Part shown: positions 17,325 to 28,172 of the stretch, piece after piece
Layout: each line of letters opens with the position of its first letter
How positions within the stretch are numbered: position 1 is the stretch's first letter
NCBI RefSeq assembly: GCF_014635325.1
Contig: NZ_BMCT01000009.1
Location: forward strand, 1 to 64,000
Length of the DNA stretch: 64,000 nucleotides
Direction: 5' to 3'
Source: Azorhizobium oxalatiphilum
GTDB taxonomy: Bacteria > Pseudomonadota > Alphaproteobacteria > Rhizobiales > Xanthobacteraceae
Notes under the pieces: generated by a model
Seen by the model: the letters and a program-made list of their open reading frames with translations, nothing else
Told to the model about the DNA's origin: nothing
Database searches by the model: none
Made by a program: the position numbers and the translations under genes

Positions 17325-18448
17325 TCGGGACGTTCCGCCGGTCCGGTCCAGCGCGCAATATCGAATGCCTCCAGCGGCACGTCGGTGTGCCCATCCGCCA
17401 CCAACTCGCTCAGGATGGCGCCGATGGCGGGTCCCAACTGGAAGCCGTGGCCCGAGAAGCCGAAGGCGTGAAGCAGGCAGGGCGTGGTGCGGCTCGGCCC
17501 AATGACCGGGATATGGTCCGGCATCTGACCGTCTATGCCTGACCAGGAGCGGATGACGCAGGCGCCGGCGATCTCCGGCACGAGTTCTGCGGCCAGAGCC
17601 ATGGCGGCGCGGGTCTCGTCAGCGCGTGGACGGGACCAGGGCACGGCGGGATCGCTGACCCCGTAGCCGCCACCGATGATGATGTTGCCGCGCGGGATCT
17701 GTCGCAGATAGACATTGCCCCCCACCACCCCGAGATTGGGCTGGATGAAATAGCGCATCGGCTCCGTCACCATCATATTGGGATTGAGCGGGCTCACGGG
17801 CACGCTTTCTCCGAATGCCTCCGCTACCGCGCCGCCCCAGAAGCCGGCGGTGTTGAGGAGCCAGCGGGCGCGATAGAGCCCATACTCGGTCTCCACCTCG
17901 AACATTTCGCCATCGAAGCGCAACGCGCGCGCCCTGGTGTTCTCGCGGATGTCGGCCCCGGCATCACGTGCAGCGCGGGCCAGTGCCGGCACCAGCAGGC
18001 GGGGATTGGCGGCCCCGTCCTCGGGCGCCAGTGAGCCTGCGATCACTTTCGGGCCGAGCCAGGGATAGTCCTCATGCAACGCGTTGCGGCCCACGAGGCG
18101 CAGCGGCAAGTCGTGCTCACGGGCGACGTCCAGATAGGCGACGAGTTCCGCCTCCTCTTCCAGCGTGCGGGCGAGCTTAAGATGGCCGGAGACGGTGAAC
18201 TCCGCATCCGTGCCGACGATCTCGGTGAGGCGCTGCCAGAGGGTCATGGCGCGGCGCGCGATGGGAAGTTCGGCCGGATGGCGGCCCTGCTGGCGCACCC
18301 CGCCATAATTGACGCCCGAAGCCTGCCCGCCCACCAGCCCGCGTTCCAGTAGCACGCAAGGAATGTTTCGCTGGGCAAGATGCAGCGCGGCAGACGTGCC
18401 GGCTCCGCCGGCGCCGATGATGAGGACTTGCGTCTCGGTGAGACTCAT
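17315..18448 (-). CDS. FAD-dependent amino-acid/opine oxidase subunit (DAO fold, HcnC/OoxB-like)
   Basis: 377 aa. A DAO-type flavoenzyme with the N-terminal Rossmann motif VLIIGAGGAGTSAALHLA and, near the C-terminus, GFSGHGFQLGPAIG, typical of glycine/sarcosine/D-amino-acid oxidases. In Hcn, opine-oxidase and D-hydroxyproline-dehydrogenase complexes this subunit oxidises the C-N bond. It overlaps by 4 bases the gene for the second flavin subunit, which overlaps the 2Fe-2S subunit gene, giving the C-B-A trio. It is the last gene of the long minus-strand operon. The substrate is probably a secondary amine or imino acid (inference). Confidence 0.88.
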   Translation of the reverse strand: MSLTETQVLIIGAGGAGTSAALHLAQRNIPCVLLERGLVGGQASGVNYGGVRQQGRHPAELPIARRAMTLWQRLTEIVGTDAEFTVSGHLKLARTLEEEAELVAYLDVAREHDLPLRLVGRNALHEDYPWLGPKVIAGSLAPEDGAANPRLLVPALARAARDAGADIRENTRARALRFDGEMFEVETEYGLYRARWLLNTAGFWGGAVAEAFGESVPVSPLNPNMMVTEPMRYFIQPNLGVVGGNVYLRQIPRGNIIIGGGYGVSDPAVPWSRPRADETRAAMALAAELVPEIAGACVIRSWSGIDGQMPDHIPVIGPSRTTPCLLHAFGFSGHGFQLGPAIGAILSELVADGHTDVPLEAFDIARWTGPAERPDHP

Positions 18449-19833
18449 TCTGCCGCCTCTTGCACGGTGGCGGAGGCCAGCGGCACAGGCTTCACCGGCG
18501 GCTGGCCGCGCAGGCGGCCGATGGCAGCCACGTCACGGCCGAGCGCGGTTGCCAGTATTTCCGCCCCCGCCGGCCCGCATACACGGCCCTGGCAGCGGCC
18601 CATGCCGAGGCGGGTGAAGGCCTTGGCCCGGTTCAGTTCCGGTGCGGCACCGGTGGCCGGCCTGCCACCCACCGCGCGCAGGTCTCCGGCCGAGATCGCC
18701 TCGCAGCGGCACACCAGCGTGTCGTCCGGCATCGCGCGGGCAAGGTCTGCCGGGAAGGGGAAGGCACGTTCGAGCGTGGCGCGGAAGCCGGAGAGACGGG
18801 CCAGCGCGCCGTCCAGCGTCGCGGTCAGAGGGCCGGGCACGGTGCGGCCGGCATCTTCCAACAGGGCGAGCGCTGCGCGGGCGCCGGCCATCTCCGCAGC
18901 ATCAGCTCCGGCGATACCGGCGCCATCCCCCGCCAGATAGATAGCGGGAACCTTGGTGCGCCCGGTGGCATCCTTCTCCGGAACCCAATTGTGTTGTGGC
19001 TCATCAAAGTGGAAAGGCACGCCTGCCAGATCGGCGAGCTGCGCCTCGGGCTTCAGCCCCCAGCCCAGCGCTACCGCATCGCAGGTGATCTGGCGTGTAG
19101 CGCCGGAGGCGGTCTTGAAGGTGATCGCCTTCACCTCGTCGCCACTGCCTGTGATGGCGACGGGCCGGGCACCTTCGAAGACCGGAGTGCCTGCGGCGCG
19201 CACGGCGGCCATATACCAGAGCCCCTTCCAGAACACCGTTCCGCCGGGCAGCAGGGCTGCCGCATGGCGGGCTTTGTGGGCAAAGGATGTGGTGTCGATG
19301 ACGGCGACGGGGCGTGCGCCATTCTTCAGATACTGATAGGCGAGCAGCCACAGCAGCGGCCCGGTGCCCACCAGCGCCACGTGTTGGCCGATGGCGCAGC
19401 CTTGGGCTTTCAGGGCGATCTGGGCGCCGCCCAGGGTGGTGACGCCGGGCCGCGTCCAGCCCGGCAGCGGGATCACCCGGTCCATGGCGCCCGTGCAGAG
19501 GATGGCGTTGTCGTAGGTCAGTGTGGCCTGCTGCCCGGCGCAGAGCGTCTCCAGCGTGCGGTTGTGCGGGTCGATATGCCAGACGAGGGTGTTGGGCCGC
19601 CAGTCGGTGCGTGATTTCAGTGCGTCCAGCGTGTCGTGCACGGCGCGGGCGCGGCCCGCTTCCATGCCGTAGAGTTGTCTGTGGTCGCGGGTGAGGCCAA
19701 GGGGCGGACGCTGGTAGATGCGGCCGCCGCCATCGGGGGCCTCGTCGATCCACACCGGGCGCAGCCCTGCCGTCACCAATTGCTCCACGGCCCGCACGCC
19801 GGCCGGGCCGGCTCCGACCACGATGGTCCTCAT
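18445..19833 (-). CDS. FAD/NAD(P)-binding oxidoreductase with BFD-type 2Fe-2S domain (HcnB/OoxA-like)
   Basis: 462 aa. The N-terminal dinucleotide fold has VVGAGPAGVRAVEQL and GGGRIYQRPP. A second Rossmann motif, HVALVGTGPLLWLLA, is near the middle. The C-terminal domain has CRCEAISAGDL and GRCQGRVCGPA, a BFD-like four-Cys Fe-S site. This is the large electron-transfer flavin subunit of Hcn-type or opine oxidases. The ATG at 19833 overlaps the stop of the 2Fe-2S gene (4 bases); the frame stays open upstream, but that part is a shadow. Confidence 0.88.
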   Translation of the reverse strand: MRTIVVGAGPAGVRAVEQLVTAGLRPVWIDEAPDGGGRIYQRPPLGLTRDHRQLYGMEAGRARAVHDTLDALKSRTDWRPNTLVWHIDPHNRTLETLCAGQQATLTYDNAILCTGAMDRVIPLPGWTRPGVTTLGGAQIALKAQGCAIGQHVALVGTGPLLWLLAYQYLKNGARPVAVIDTTSFAHKARHAAALLPGGTVFWKGLWYMAAVRAAGTPVFEGARPVAITGSGDEVKAITFKTASGATRQITCDAVALGWGLKPEAQLADLAGVPFHFDEPQHNWVPEKDATGRTKVPAIYLAGDGAGIAGADAAEMAGARAALALLEDAGRTVPGPLTATLDGALARLSGFRATLERAFPFPADLARAMPDDTLVCRCEAISAGDLRAVGGRPATGAAPELNRAKAFTRLGMGRCQGRVCGPAGAEILATALGRDVAAIGRLRGQPPVKPVPLASATVQEAAE

Positions 19834-20105
19834 AGCCGCCTCACCACCATGCCGTCCGCCGCCTGCGTAGCGCAGGCACGCACGCGGCCCAAACCCTCCA
19901 CCATCACCCAGCAATCCTGACAGGCGGCCATGTGACAGAAACCGGCGCGCGGTTCCTGTGCGAAGATATTGGGGGAGAGCGCGCCAGCCCCGCCCGCCAA
20001 CAAGGCCGTGAGTACGGTGTCGCCGGTGAGCGCCTGCACAGGGGTGCTGTCCAGGGTCAGGTTGATCTGCGGCCGGTCGAGGTCGCGCAGCCGTTTCAGC
20101 CTCAC
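19830..20105 (-). CDS. Small 2Fe-2S ferredoxin-like subunit (HcnA-like)
   Basis: 91 aa. Fits the Fer2_4 family: FCHMAACQDCWVMVEG and RACATQ give the four-Cys plant-type pattern, and the N-terminal LTGDTVLTALLAGG also matches. Such proteins carry electrons inside heterotrimeric amino-acid/opine/HCN-forming oxidases. Overlaps of 4 bases on both sides (SDR upstream, FAD subunit downstream) show tight translational coupling. Confidence 0.9.
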   Translation of the reverse strand: MRLKRLRDLDRPQINLTLDSTPVQALTGDTVLTALLAGGAGALSPNIFAQEPRAGFCHMAACQDCWVMVEGLGRVRACATQAADGMVVRRL

Positions 20106-20789
20106 AGCATGTCCTCCTTCTGGCAGTTCACCAGAAGCTCGGCCACGCTCGCCGTATTGGGCAACTGCACGAGGGCTTCCACCAGCAAAGCGATGTCTTC
20201 CGGCCGGCTCATGGCGGCGCGGGGCACCTTGGTGACGGTGGCGGTCATGTCCGTATCGACGAAGCCGGGGCAGAGCGCGGTGGCGCGGATGCCATGCTCC
20301 CAGCCATGCTGGCGCACCGCATGGGTGAGCGCCACGAGCGCATGCTTGCTCATGGCATAGCCCACATTCTCGTTGCGCACGCGCTTGCCTGAGAGCGAGG
20401 AGATGTTGATCACCCTGCCGCTACCCGAGGCTACGAGATGTGGCCAGGCTGCACGGATCACCCGTAGCGGCCCCATGCTGTTGATGTTCCAAAGATCATC
20501 GAACGGAGTTTCGTCCGCATCCAGAAGGCGGGCTTTGGTGTTGATGCCAGCGGCATTCACCAGCACGTCGATGCGGCCATAAGCAGCCTGCGCCTCATCT
20601 ATCCAGCGCTGCGCGCTGGCGGCTTCGCCCGCGTCATAGAGGCTGGTGTGGATCCCCTCCGGCAGGTTCGCGTGTTTGAGGTCGCGTACGCCAGCGGAGA
20701 TGCGGAAGCCGCTCGCCTGCAGCCGCTCGGCGACGGCGCGACCGATGCCACGTGAGGCGCCGGAGACGAGCGCAACGCGGCGGTGCGGA

Positions 20790-20797
<8 letters not shown>
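20102..20797 (-). CDS. Short-chain dehydrogenase/reductase
   Basis: 231 aa. A classical SDR: the NAD(P)-binding GASRGIGRAVAERL at the N-terminus, NAAGIN, an active-site Ser region ISSLSGKR, and YAMSKHALVALT (YxxxK). Embedded in the transporter/oxidase operon with overlaps of 4 and 8 bases, so it likely handles the carbonyl product or the hydroxyl form of the imported compound. The substrate cannot be read from sequence. The ATG at 20797 gives the usual short N-terminus. Confidence 0.88.
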
Positions 20798-21811
<1,014 letters not shown>

Positions 21812-21815
<4 letters not shown>

Positions 21816-23692
21816 GCCACCTCCATGGGGCGGATGCAGCGGGCGGTGCGGCCGGGGCCGACCTCAACTGCGTCGGGATGGGCGGTCGCGCAGGCCTGTG
21901 TGGAGAGGGCACAGCGCGGGGCGAAATGGCAGCCCGGCGGCAAAGCGGCGGGAGAGGGGACGGTGCCGGGAATGGCCGCCAGCTCTTCGGCCTCACTTTC
22001 CGGGGCCGAGGCGAGCAAAGCGGCGGTGTAGGGATGGCGGGGATGGGCGAAGACCTCTCCCACCGGGCCTTCCTCCACGATCTCACCCGCATACATCACC
22101 ACCACCCGGTCGGCGATCTGGCGCACCACTGCCAGATTGTGGGTGACGAAGAGGAGGCCCATGCCGCTGGTCTCGGCTCCGCTTTTCAGCTCCGCGAGAA
22201 GATCGAGGATCTGCGCCTGCACGGTCACATCGAGCGCGGTGGTGGGCTCGTCGGCGATGAGGAGGCGGGGAGTGTTCGCCACTGCTGCCGCGATCATCAC
22301 GCGCTGCTTCTGCCCGCCGGAGAGCTCATGCGGGAAGGCATTCGCTCTCCGGGCGGGGTCGGGCAGTCCGACGCGGCGGAACAGCTCCACCACGCGGTCT
22401 CGTGCTTTGCGTGCCGATCCGCCCCCATGGGCGAGGATCGCCTCGGCCACCTGCTTGCCGCAGCGATGGACGGGGTTGAGGCTGGACGAGGGATCCTGGA
22501 ACACGATGGAGAGATCATTGCCGCGCAGGCGGCGCATGTCGGCTTCCGGCAGTTGCAGCAGGTCGCTCACGGTGCCGTCGCGGCGGGTGAAACGGATGGA
22601 GCCGTCGACCGGCGTGATGACCGGCGGCAGAAGACCCATGACGGCGAGCGCGGTGAGCGTCTTGCCGGAACCGCTTTCGCCCACCAGCGCCACCGTCTCG
22701 CCGGGAGCGATGCCGAAGGAGACGTTGCGCACCACCTTGATCGGCCCGGCAGGCGTCTTCAGGCTCAGCGTCAGATTGTCGATCCGCACGAGGCCAGGCG
22801 CAGGTTCGGTGGTCGCCTGCGGCAAGGCCGCGGCGCGGGACTTGCGCAGAAAGGCGGGGATGACACCCACGGCAGCTCCGCGCGGGTCCAGTACGTCGCG
22901 CAGCCGGTCGCAGAAGACGTTGAGCAGCAGCACCGTGCCGGCGAGCGCAAGGCAGGGCCAGAGCAGCAGCAGCGGAGCCTGCTCCATCACCGAGCGGGCG
23001 GCGCGGATCATGAGACCCCAGGAAGGAGAGGGCGGCACCACGCCAAGGCCGAGGAAGGAGAGCCCGCTTTCGAGCATCATGGCCGCGGCCACCGTGAGCG
23101 AGAACTGCACGAGGAGGGGCGGGGCGATGTTGGGCAGCACGGTGCGGAACAGCACGCGGCTGGAAGTGGCGCCGAGCGCGGTCTGCGCCGTCACATAGTC
23201 CAGCGTCCGGGCGGAGAGCGTCTCGGCATAGGCGACGCGGGCATAGGCAGGCGTGAAGAGAATGGTGAGCACCAGCACCAGCGTCACCGCGCCGGGGCCG
23301 AGCAGCGTCACCACGAGGAGTGCCAGCAGCATGGGCGGAAAGCATAGGATGACTTCCGCAAGGCGTACGCTCATCAGCTCCACGATGCCGCGGAAATAGC
23401 CGCCCACAAGGCCCAGCAGCGTTCCGATGACACCGGCGCAGAATGCGGCGAGGAAGGAGACGGTGAGCGACACGCGCCCGCCCCAGATGATGCGCGAGAG
23501 CACGTCGCGGCCGTATTCGTCCTGCCCCAGCAGGTGGCCGGGAGAGGGGGCGGCGAGCCGCTGGTTCACCATCTGCTTGACCGGGTCCGCCAGCGGCAGC
23601 AGCGGGGCGGCCAATACCGTGAGTACGATCAGAGCCAGCAGGGCTCCGGGCAGCGCCAGCTGGTTGAAGCGGGGAGAGAACAGCGCCTTCAT
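21812..23692 (-). CDS. Fused ABC permease (DppC-like) and ATPase (DppD-like)
   Basis: 626 aa in one uninterrupted frame. Residues ~1-285 are a DppC-type permease with six hydrophobic segments and an EAA-like loop (AYAETLSARTLDYVTAQTALG). Residues ~310-610 are an ATPase with Walker A GESGSGKTLTALAV, signature LSGGQKQRVMIAAAV, Walker B LLIADEPTTALD and the C-terminal CHFAPRCALSTQAC. In most genomes these are two genes; fusions are a known but minority form. It overlaps both neighbours by 4 bases. Confidence 0.92.
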
Positions 23693-24642
23693 GCGTGGCG
23701 CACCCGGGGATCGAGGGCGGCGTAGGCGAGGTCTACCAGCAGGTTCAGGAAGACGAACAGCACGGAGATGGAGAGCACGATGCCCAGCACCTCGGGATAA
23801 TCACGGGCCTCCACCGAACGCACCAGATAGCCTGAGAGGCCGGGCCAGTTGAATACATATTCAACTAGAACCGTGCCGCCGAGCAGAGAGCCCAGATGCA
23901 ACGCCACTACGGTGAGGACGGGCGAGAGGGCATTGCGCAGCACGTGACGCAGAATGATGAGGCGAGGTCTGACGCCGCGCGCCTGTGCGGCGCGCACATG
24001 GTCGCGCCCCAGCACTTCGAGAACCGCGCTGCGGGTGACGCGGAACACCACCGCGCCGAGGCCGACGGCGATGGTCGAGGCAGGCATGAGCAGCAGAATG
24101 AAATGGCGCACCGGGTCTTGTGCCAGTGCCACATAGCCGCCGGCCGAGACCCAGCCGAGCTTCTGCGCGAAGACGAGGATGGCCAGCGTTCCCACCACGA
24201 ACACCGGCACGGAGAGGGAAATGCCGGCGATCAGGCTGGCGATACGGTCTAGCCGGCCACCGGGTTTCAACGCTGCCATGGTGCCGAAGGGCAGGCCCAC
24301 GGACAGGGCAATCACCGCCGCCGCGCCGATCAGCTCCAGTGTGCGCGGCAGGCGCAGGGCGATCTCGGACGCCACCGGATGCTCATCCTGGAGCGAGACG
24401 CCGAAGTCCCCACGGAACAGGCCGGCCCAGTAGTTCAGATACTGGGTATATAGGGGCAGATCGAGCCCGAGGCGCTCGCGCAGCTCCGCGACCGCAGCCG
24501 GGTCCGGCGCGACACCGCCCTGCGAGAGCAGAAGCTCGGCCGGATCGCCGGGGATGAGATGGATCACCATGAACACCAACGTGGCCACCAGCCAGACGAG
24601 CACGAGGGCGATGGCGGTGCGGCGGAGCGTGAAGGCGAGCAT
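23689..24642 (-). CDS. Peptide/opine-type ABC importer permease (DppB-like)
   Basis: 317 aa with about six membrane segments, beginning MLAFTLRRTAIALVLVWLVATLVFMVIHLIPGD in style (basic then hydrophobic, conserved IPGDP). The EAA-like loop reads TRSAVLEVLGRDHVRAAQARG. The partner permease is the N-terminal half of the next gene. The gap of 147 bases to the binding-protein gene holds a hairpin. Confidence 0.92.
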   Translation of the reverse strand: MLAFTLRRTAIALVLVWLVATLVFMVIHLIPGDPAELLLSQGGVAPDPAAVAELRERLGLDLPLYTQYLNYWAGLFRGDFGVSLQDEHPVASEIALRLPRTLELIGAAAVIALSVGLPFGTMAALKPGGRLDRIASLIAGISLSVPVFVVGTLAILVFAQKLGWVSAGGYVALAQDPVRHFILLLMPASTIAVGLGAVVFRVTRSAVLEVLGRDHVRAAQARGVRPRLIILRHVLRNALSPVLTVVALHLGSLLGGTVLVEYVFNWPGLSGYLVRSVEARDYPEVLGIVLSISVLFVFLNLLVDLAYAALDPRVRHA

Positions 24643-24731
24643 CGGTCACGTCCTCCTGAGGATCAAGCGAGCGGGATGAGTGCTCGTCTGCTCAACGAAT
24701 GCGGAACAGTCCGCACAGGTGGGCGGCAGAA

Positions 24732-24782
24732 CCCTCTCCCGCTTTTGGGAGAGGGGGCCTGTCGTGCCGGGGGAAGCCCCCA
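24732..24782. repeat. Two hairpins between binding-protein and permease genes
   Basis: CCCTCTCCC-N6-GGGAGAGGG (24732-24755, 9-bp perfect stem) followed by GGGGG-AAG-CCCCC (24770-24782). The first form is a REP-like hairpin seen widely in proteobacteria. Lying between the solute-binding gene and the permeases, it may stabilise the binding-protein message or attenuate the rest, giving the usual excess of binding protein. Confidence 0.65.
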
Positions 24783-24789
24783 GCATACT

Positions 24790-26319
24790 TCAGCCGACGG
24801 TTGCGGTTTCGAAGGTCTGGCCGGAATAGAAGCTGAGCGCCCCCGGCATGTTCTTGAAGCCGCCCACCTCCTTGCGCATGGCGTAGCCCTGGCTGCGCAG
24901 CGCAAGACCGACCATCGGCACCTGGTCGATCGCGACCTGTTCCATCTCGTGATAGATGGCCTTGCGCTTGGTCTCGTCGAATTCCTCGCGCCCGGCCTGG
25001 AACAGCTGGGTGAGCTTGGGGATGGAGAGATTGTAGCTGCGCACGTAGGAGGGCGAGAGGCTGCCATCCACATAGCCGGACAGGCCATCCGGATCGTTGC
25101 TGTCCGCCGACGTGCCCATGATGCCGAAATCATACTGGCCGCGATTGCCCAGTGACACGCGGGTGGCCCAGTCGGGCAGGTTCAGCTCGGCATTGATGCC
25201 CACCGCCGCCAGATGCTGCTGCACCACCTCGGCGGTGTCCTTGTGCATGCCGTACTGCGCCGTGGAGAGAAGCTTGCAGGAGAGCCCGCCGCCGTGCCCG
25301 GCTTCCGCCAGAAGCTTCTTGGAGAGCTCGGGATCGTACTTCCAGCCATCCGCGAGGTCGGCGTTGAAATAGGGGCTCGCCTGGGGAATGGGCAGATGGG
25401 CGAGCGGTGCACCGCGGCCGAAGAAGGCGCTCTTCACGATGTCTTCGCGGCGGATGGCGTGCGCCACCGCCTTGCGCACGCGGGCATCGTTGAAGGGCGG
25501 GCGCGAGCCGTTGAAGACAATCGCCATGAAGGGGCCGTCCACCGCATCGAGCTTCAGCGCCGCATCCTTCTCGATGCTCGCCATGGCCTGCCACGGCACA
25601 TATTCGATCAGATCCACGTCGCCACTCTGCAAGGCCGCAACGCGCAAATTCTCGTCCGCATAGACCACGACGCGGATGGCCTTCAGCTTGGGCAGGCCGG
25701 GACGGTAATAGTGTGGGTTGGGGGCGAGGTCCATGGAGACGCCGCGCTCGGCGTCCTTGAGCACGAAGGGGCCGGCGCCGATCTGCTGGGCGGCGGTGGA
25801 GGCCTTCGACATGATGGGCATGTGGTAGCTGGCCATCATCAGCGGCAGCGTCACAGTGGGCTGCTTGGTGGTGATGCGCACCGTGAGATCGTCCGGGGTC
25901 TCGATCTTCTCCACACCCTGCATCTCGGTGCGCAGGAAGGCGGTGGATTTCTCGCCGGCCACCTGTTCGATGGTCCATTTCACGTCCGCCGACGTGACCT
26001 TCTCACCATTCTGGAACTTGGCGTCCCTCAGCTTGAACACCCAGGTATTCTTGCCTTCCGAGGACCAGCCTTCCGCCAGTTCGCCCCGGATCTTGCCGTC
26101 CGGCCCGTAGGAGGCGAGACCACGATAGAGGGCGAGCTTCACGGTGGCGGAAGCGGTGCCGGCATTGGCCCAGGGCTGCACGCTCGGCGGAAAGCTGGAG
26201 ATGCCGAAGGTCAGTATGCCGGGCGTGCTGGCTCGCGCGCCCGGAATGCCCAGCAGGGGCACAAAGGCACCAGCGGCGGCGCCGGCAAGAACTGATCGTC
26301 GGGTCAGCATATGGGCCAT
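24790..26319 (-). CDS. Family 5 extracellular solute-binding protein
   Basis: 509 aa. SBP_bac_5 protein of the dipeptide/opine/nickel importer class. The signal LTRRSVLAGAAAGAF (RR present, possibly Tat) has a cleavage site after PGARA. The family pattern is seen in FKLRDAKFQNGEKVTSADV (residues ~90-110) and VRKAVAHAIRREDIV. It delivers the ligand to the DppB/DppCD/DppF-like permease encoded directly downstream. The ATG at 26319 has GGAG about ten bases ahead; the ATG at 26310 is an alternative. Confidence 0.92.
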   Translation of the reverse strand: MAHMLTRRSVLAGAAAGAFVPLLGIPGARASTPGILTFGISSFPPSVQPWANAGTASATVKLALYRGLASYGPDGKIRGELAEGWSSEGKNTWVFKLRDAKFQNGEKVTSADVKWTIEQVAGEKSTAFLRTEMQGVEKIETPDDLTVRITTKQPTVTLPLMMASYHMPIMSKASTAAQQIGAGPFVLKDAERGVSMDLAPNPHYYRPGLPKLKAIRVVVYADENLRVAALQSGDVDLIEYVPWQAMASIEKDAALKLDAVDGPFMAIVFNGSRPPFNDARVRKAVAHAIRREDIVKSAFFGRGAPLAHLPIPQASPYFNADLADGWKYDPELSKKLLAEAGHGGGLSCKLLSTAQYGMHKDTAEVVQQHLAAVGINAELNLPDWATRVSLGNRGQYDFGIMGTSADSNDPDGLSGYVDGSLSPSYVRSYNLSIPKLTQLFQAGREEFDETKRKAIYHEMEQVAIDQVPMVGLALRSQGYAMRKEVGGFKNMPGALSFYSGQTFETATVG

Positions 26320-26487
26320 GTCCAGGTCTCCGGAAGAGTGGGGGCCGTGCCGTTCTGGCATCTGGCCCGGAAGCGAACAAAAGCGTCGTCGTCACTCGAA
26401 GGATGGCGGCACCCGCCCGGCGAAAAGCGTTCCGGCAGGGCACGCGGGGGCGCCGTATGGGCGCGTCCCTGGTCGGCGGACAATAGC

Positions 26488-26510
26488 GGCGGCCGGGTGC
26501 TCCGGCCGCC
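26488..26510. other. Strong GC hairpin after the hydantoinase B gene
   Basis: GGCGGCCGG-gtgct-CCGGCCGCC, a 9-bp perfect stem starting 10 bases past the hyuB-like stop. No U-run follows it on the minus strand, so it is more likely an mRNA 3'-end stabiliser or a Rho-dependent end than an intrinsic terminator. Confidence 0.5.
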
Positions 26511-26519
26511 GGAAAAGTA

Positions 26520-28172
26520 TCAGTAGCCGTAGACCTCCCGTGCGGTGGCAAGGTCGATCACGCCCTCGGCGATATCGAGGGCTACCGCCGCGCGGTCGCG
26601 CTCGGCAGGCGGGCCGTAGCCGCCCGCGCCGGGGCTCACCACGGCGAACCACTGGCCGGCCTTGAGGGTGAGGGCATCACGCTGGCGCACCACGCCAGGG
26701 CCGCACTCCACGCCGCCATGGCCGCCCGCGCCGCCACCGTCCAGGCCCCACGAGCGGGAGTAGAGGCGGGAGACGTCCACCCGCACCCGGCAATCCTCAT
26801 CGGCACGATAGACGCGGCGCAGGCCAAGGCCGCCGCGCTGCCGGCCCACACCGCCGGAGCCATCCACCAGCTCGTAGCGGAGCAGGGTGAGCGGATACTC
26901 GGTCTCCAGCGCCTCAATGGGCAGGTTGGAGGTGTTGGTGACGTGCACGTGCACGCCGTCCAGCCCATCCTTGTGCTGGCGGGCGCCGAAGCCGCCGCCC
27001 ATGGTCTCCAGATAGACCCAGATGGCGCCCGTATCCTTGCGCGTACCGATGAAGGTCGCCACCGTGCAAGCGCTGTTGGAGCAGGCTGTCACCTTATGCG
27101 GCACCGCCTGCGCCAGCGCGCCGAGGATGAGATCGGACACGCGCTGGCAGGTCTGCACGCGGCCGTTCACGGCTGCCGGATGGGTGCAGCTCACCACGCT
27201 GCCCGCGCGGGCGGTGACGGTGAGCGGCCGGGCGAGGCCGGCGTTGGGCAGGATGGTGGGGTCCACCACCGATTTCACCACGTAATAGGCGGTCGCCTGC
27301 AGCGCGGTGTGGGTCATGTTGATGCCGGCGCGCAATTGGTCCGGAGCGTCGAAATCCAGCGTCATGGCATCGCCCTTGACGGTGATCTCGACGCTGAGTG
27401 GCAGCGTGCCCTCGATCTCGGAATTGTCGAACACGTCGGCGAAGCGATAGCTGCCATCGGGAATGGCGGCGATGCCGGCGCGCATGCGGCGTTCGGCATA
27501 GTCCATGAGGGCATCGCCCGCCGCCATCACCACGTCGGTGCCGTACTTGGCGCAGAGCGCCTGGAAGCGCTGCACGCCCACGCGGTTCGCCGCCATCTGG
27601 GCGCGCAGATCGGACAGGCGCTCGTGCGGCACCTGGCAGTTGAGCAGGATGAGATCCTGCACATCCTTGTTCAACTCGCCGGCCTTGTAGAGGCGCACGG
27701 GCGGAATGCGCAGGCCTTCCTGATAGATGTGGGCGTGGCCGCGATCGGCAAAATCGGAATGGTGGGCCAGATTCACCGTCCAGGCAACGATGGCGCCATC
27801 GATGAAGATAGGTTCGGCCAGCACAATGTCCGGCAGATGGGTGCCGCCGCCGGCATAGGCGTCATTGCCCACAAATACGTCGCCGGGACGCATGTCCTCG
27901 ATCCGGTGCAGCTTCATGATGTGCGGCACGATGCCGATGAAGCTGCCGAGATGGATGGGGATGTGCTCGGCTTGGCAGAGCGTGTTGCCTGCCGGGTCGA
28001 ACAGAGCCGTGGAGCAGTCGCGCCGCTCCTTGATGTTGGTGGAGTAGGAGGCGCGGATCAGCGCCTCGCCGGTCTCTTCCACGATGGAGGACAAAGCGGC
28101 GCCGATCACCTCGACGGTGATGGGATCGAGCACGGGCGCGGCCTTGGCCGCGGGGGCAAGCTGGGAGCTCAT
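26520..28172 (-). CDS. hyuB: Hydantoinase B / 5-oxoprolinase beta-like subunit
   Basis: 550 aa, normal length for HyuB. Recognised from ITVEVIGAALSSIVEETGEALIRASYSTNIKERRDCS at the start (pattern only), the metal-site-like DVFVGNDAYAGGGTHLPDI, and GGGFGARQHKDG toward the C-terminus. Together with HyuA it opens cyclic amides (5-oxoproline, hydantoin, N-methylhydantoin) or acts as an acetone-carboxylase-like enzyme, with ATP. The start overlaps the hyuA stop by 4 bases. Ring-opened product could feed the oxidase trio downstream (inference). Confidence 0.9.
   Translation of the reverse strand: MSSQLAPAAKAAPVLDPITVEVIGAALSSIVEETGEALIRASYSTNIKERRDCSTALFDPAGNTLCQAEHIPIHLGSFIGIVPHIMKLHRIEDMRPGDVFVGNDAYAGGGTHLPDIVLAEPIFIDGAIVAWTVNLAHHSDFADRGHAHIYQEGLRIPPVRLYKAGELNKDVQDLILLNCQVPHERLSDLRAQMAANRVGVQRFQALCAKYGTDVVMAAGDALMDYAERRMRAGIAAIPDGSYRFADVFDNSEIEGTLPLSVEITVKGDAMTLDFDAPDQLRAGINMTHTALQATAYYVVKSVVDPTILPNAGLARPLTVTARAGSVVSCTHPAAVNGRVQTCQRVSDLILGALAQAVPHKVTACSNSACTVATFIGTRKDTGAIWVYLETMGGGFGARQHKDGLDGVHVHVTNTSNLPIEALETEYPLTLLRYELVDGSGGVGRQRGGLGLRRVYRADEDCRVRVDVSRLYSRSWGLDGGGAGGHGGVECGPGVVRQRDALTLKAGQWFAVVSPGAGGYGPPAERDRAAVALDIAEGVIDLATAREVYGY

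Noticed and set aside
26488-26510. Hairpin past hyuB as an intrinsic terminator
   Set aside because: The U-run precedes it on the transcribed strand instead of following it; kept only as a hairpin.
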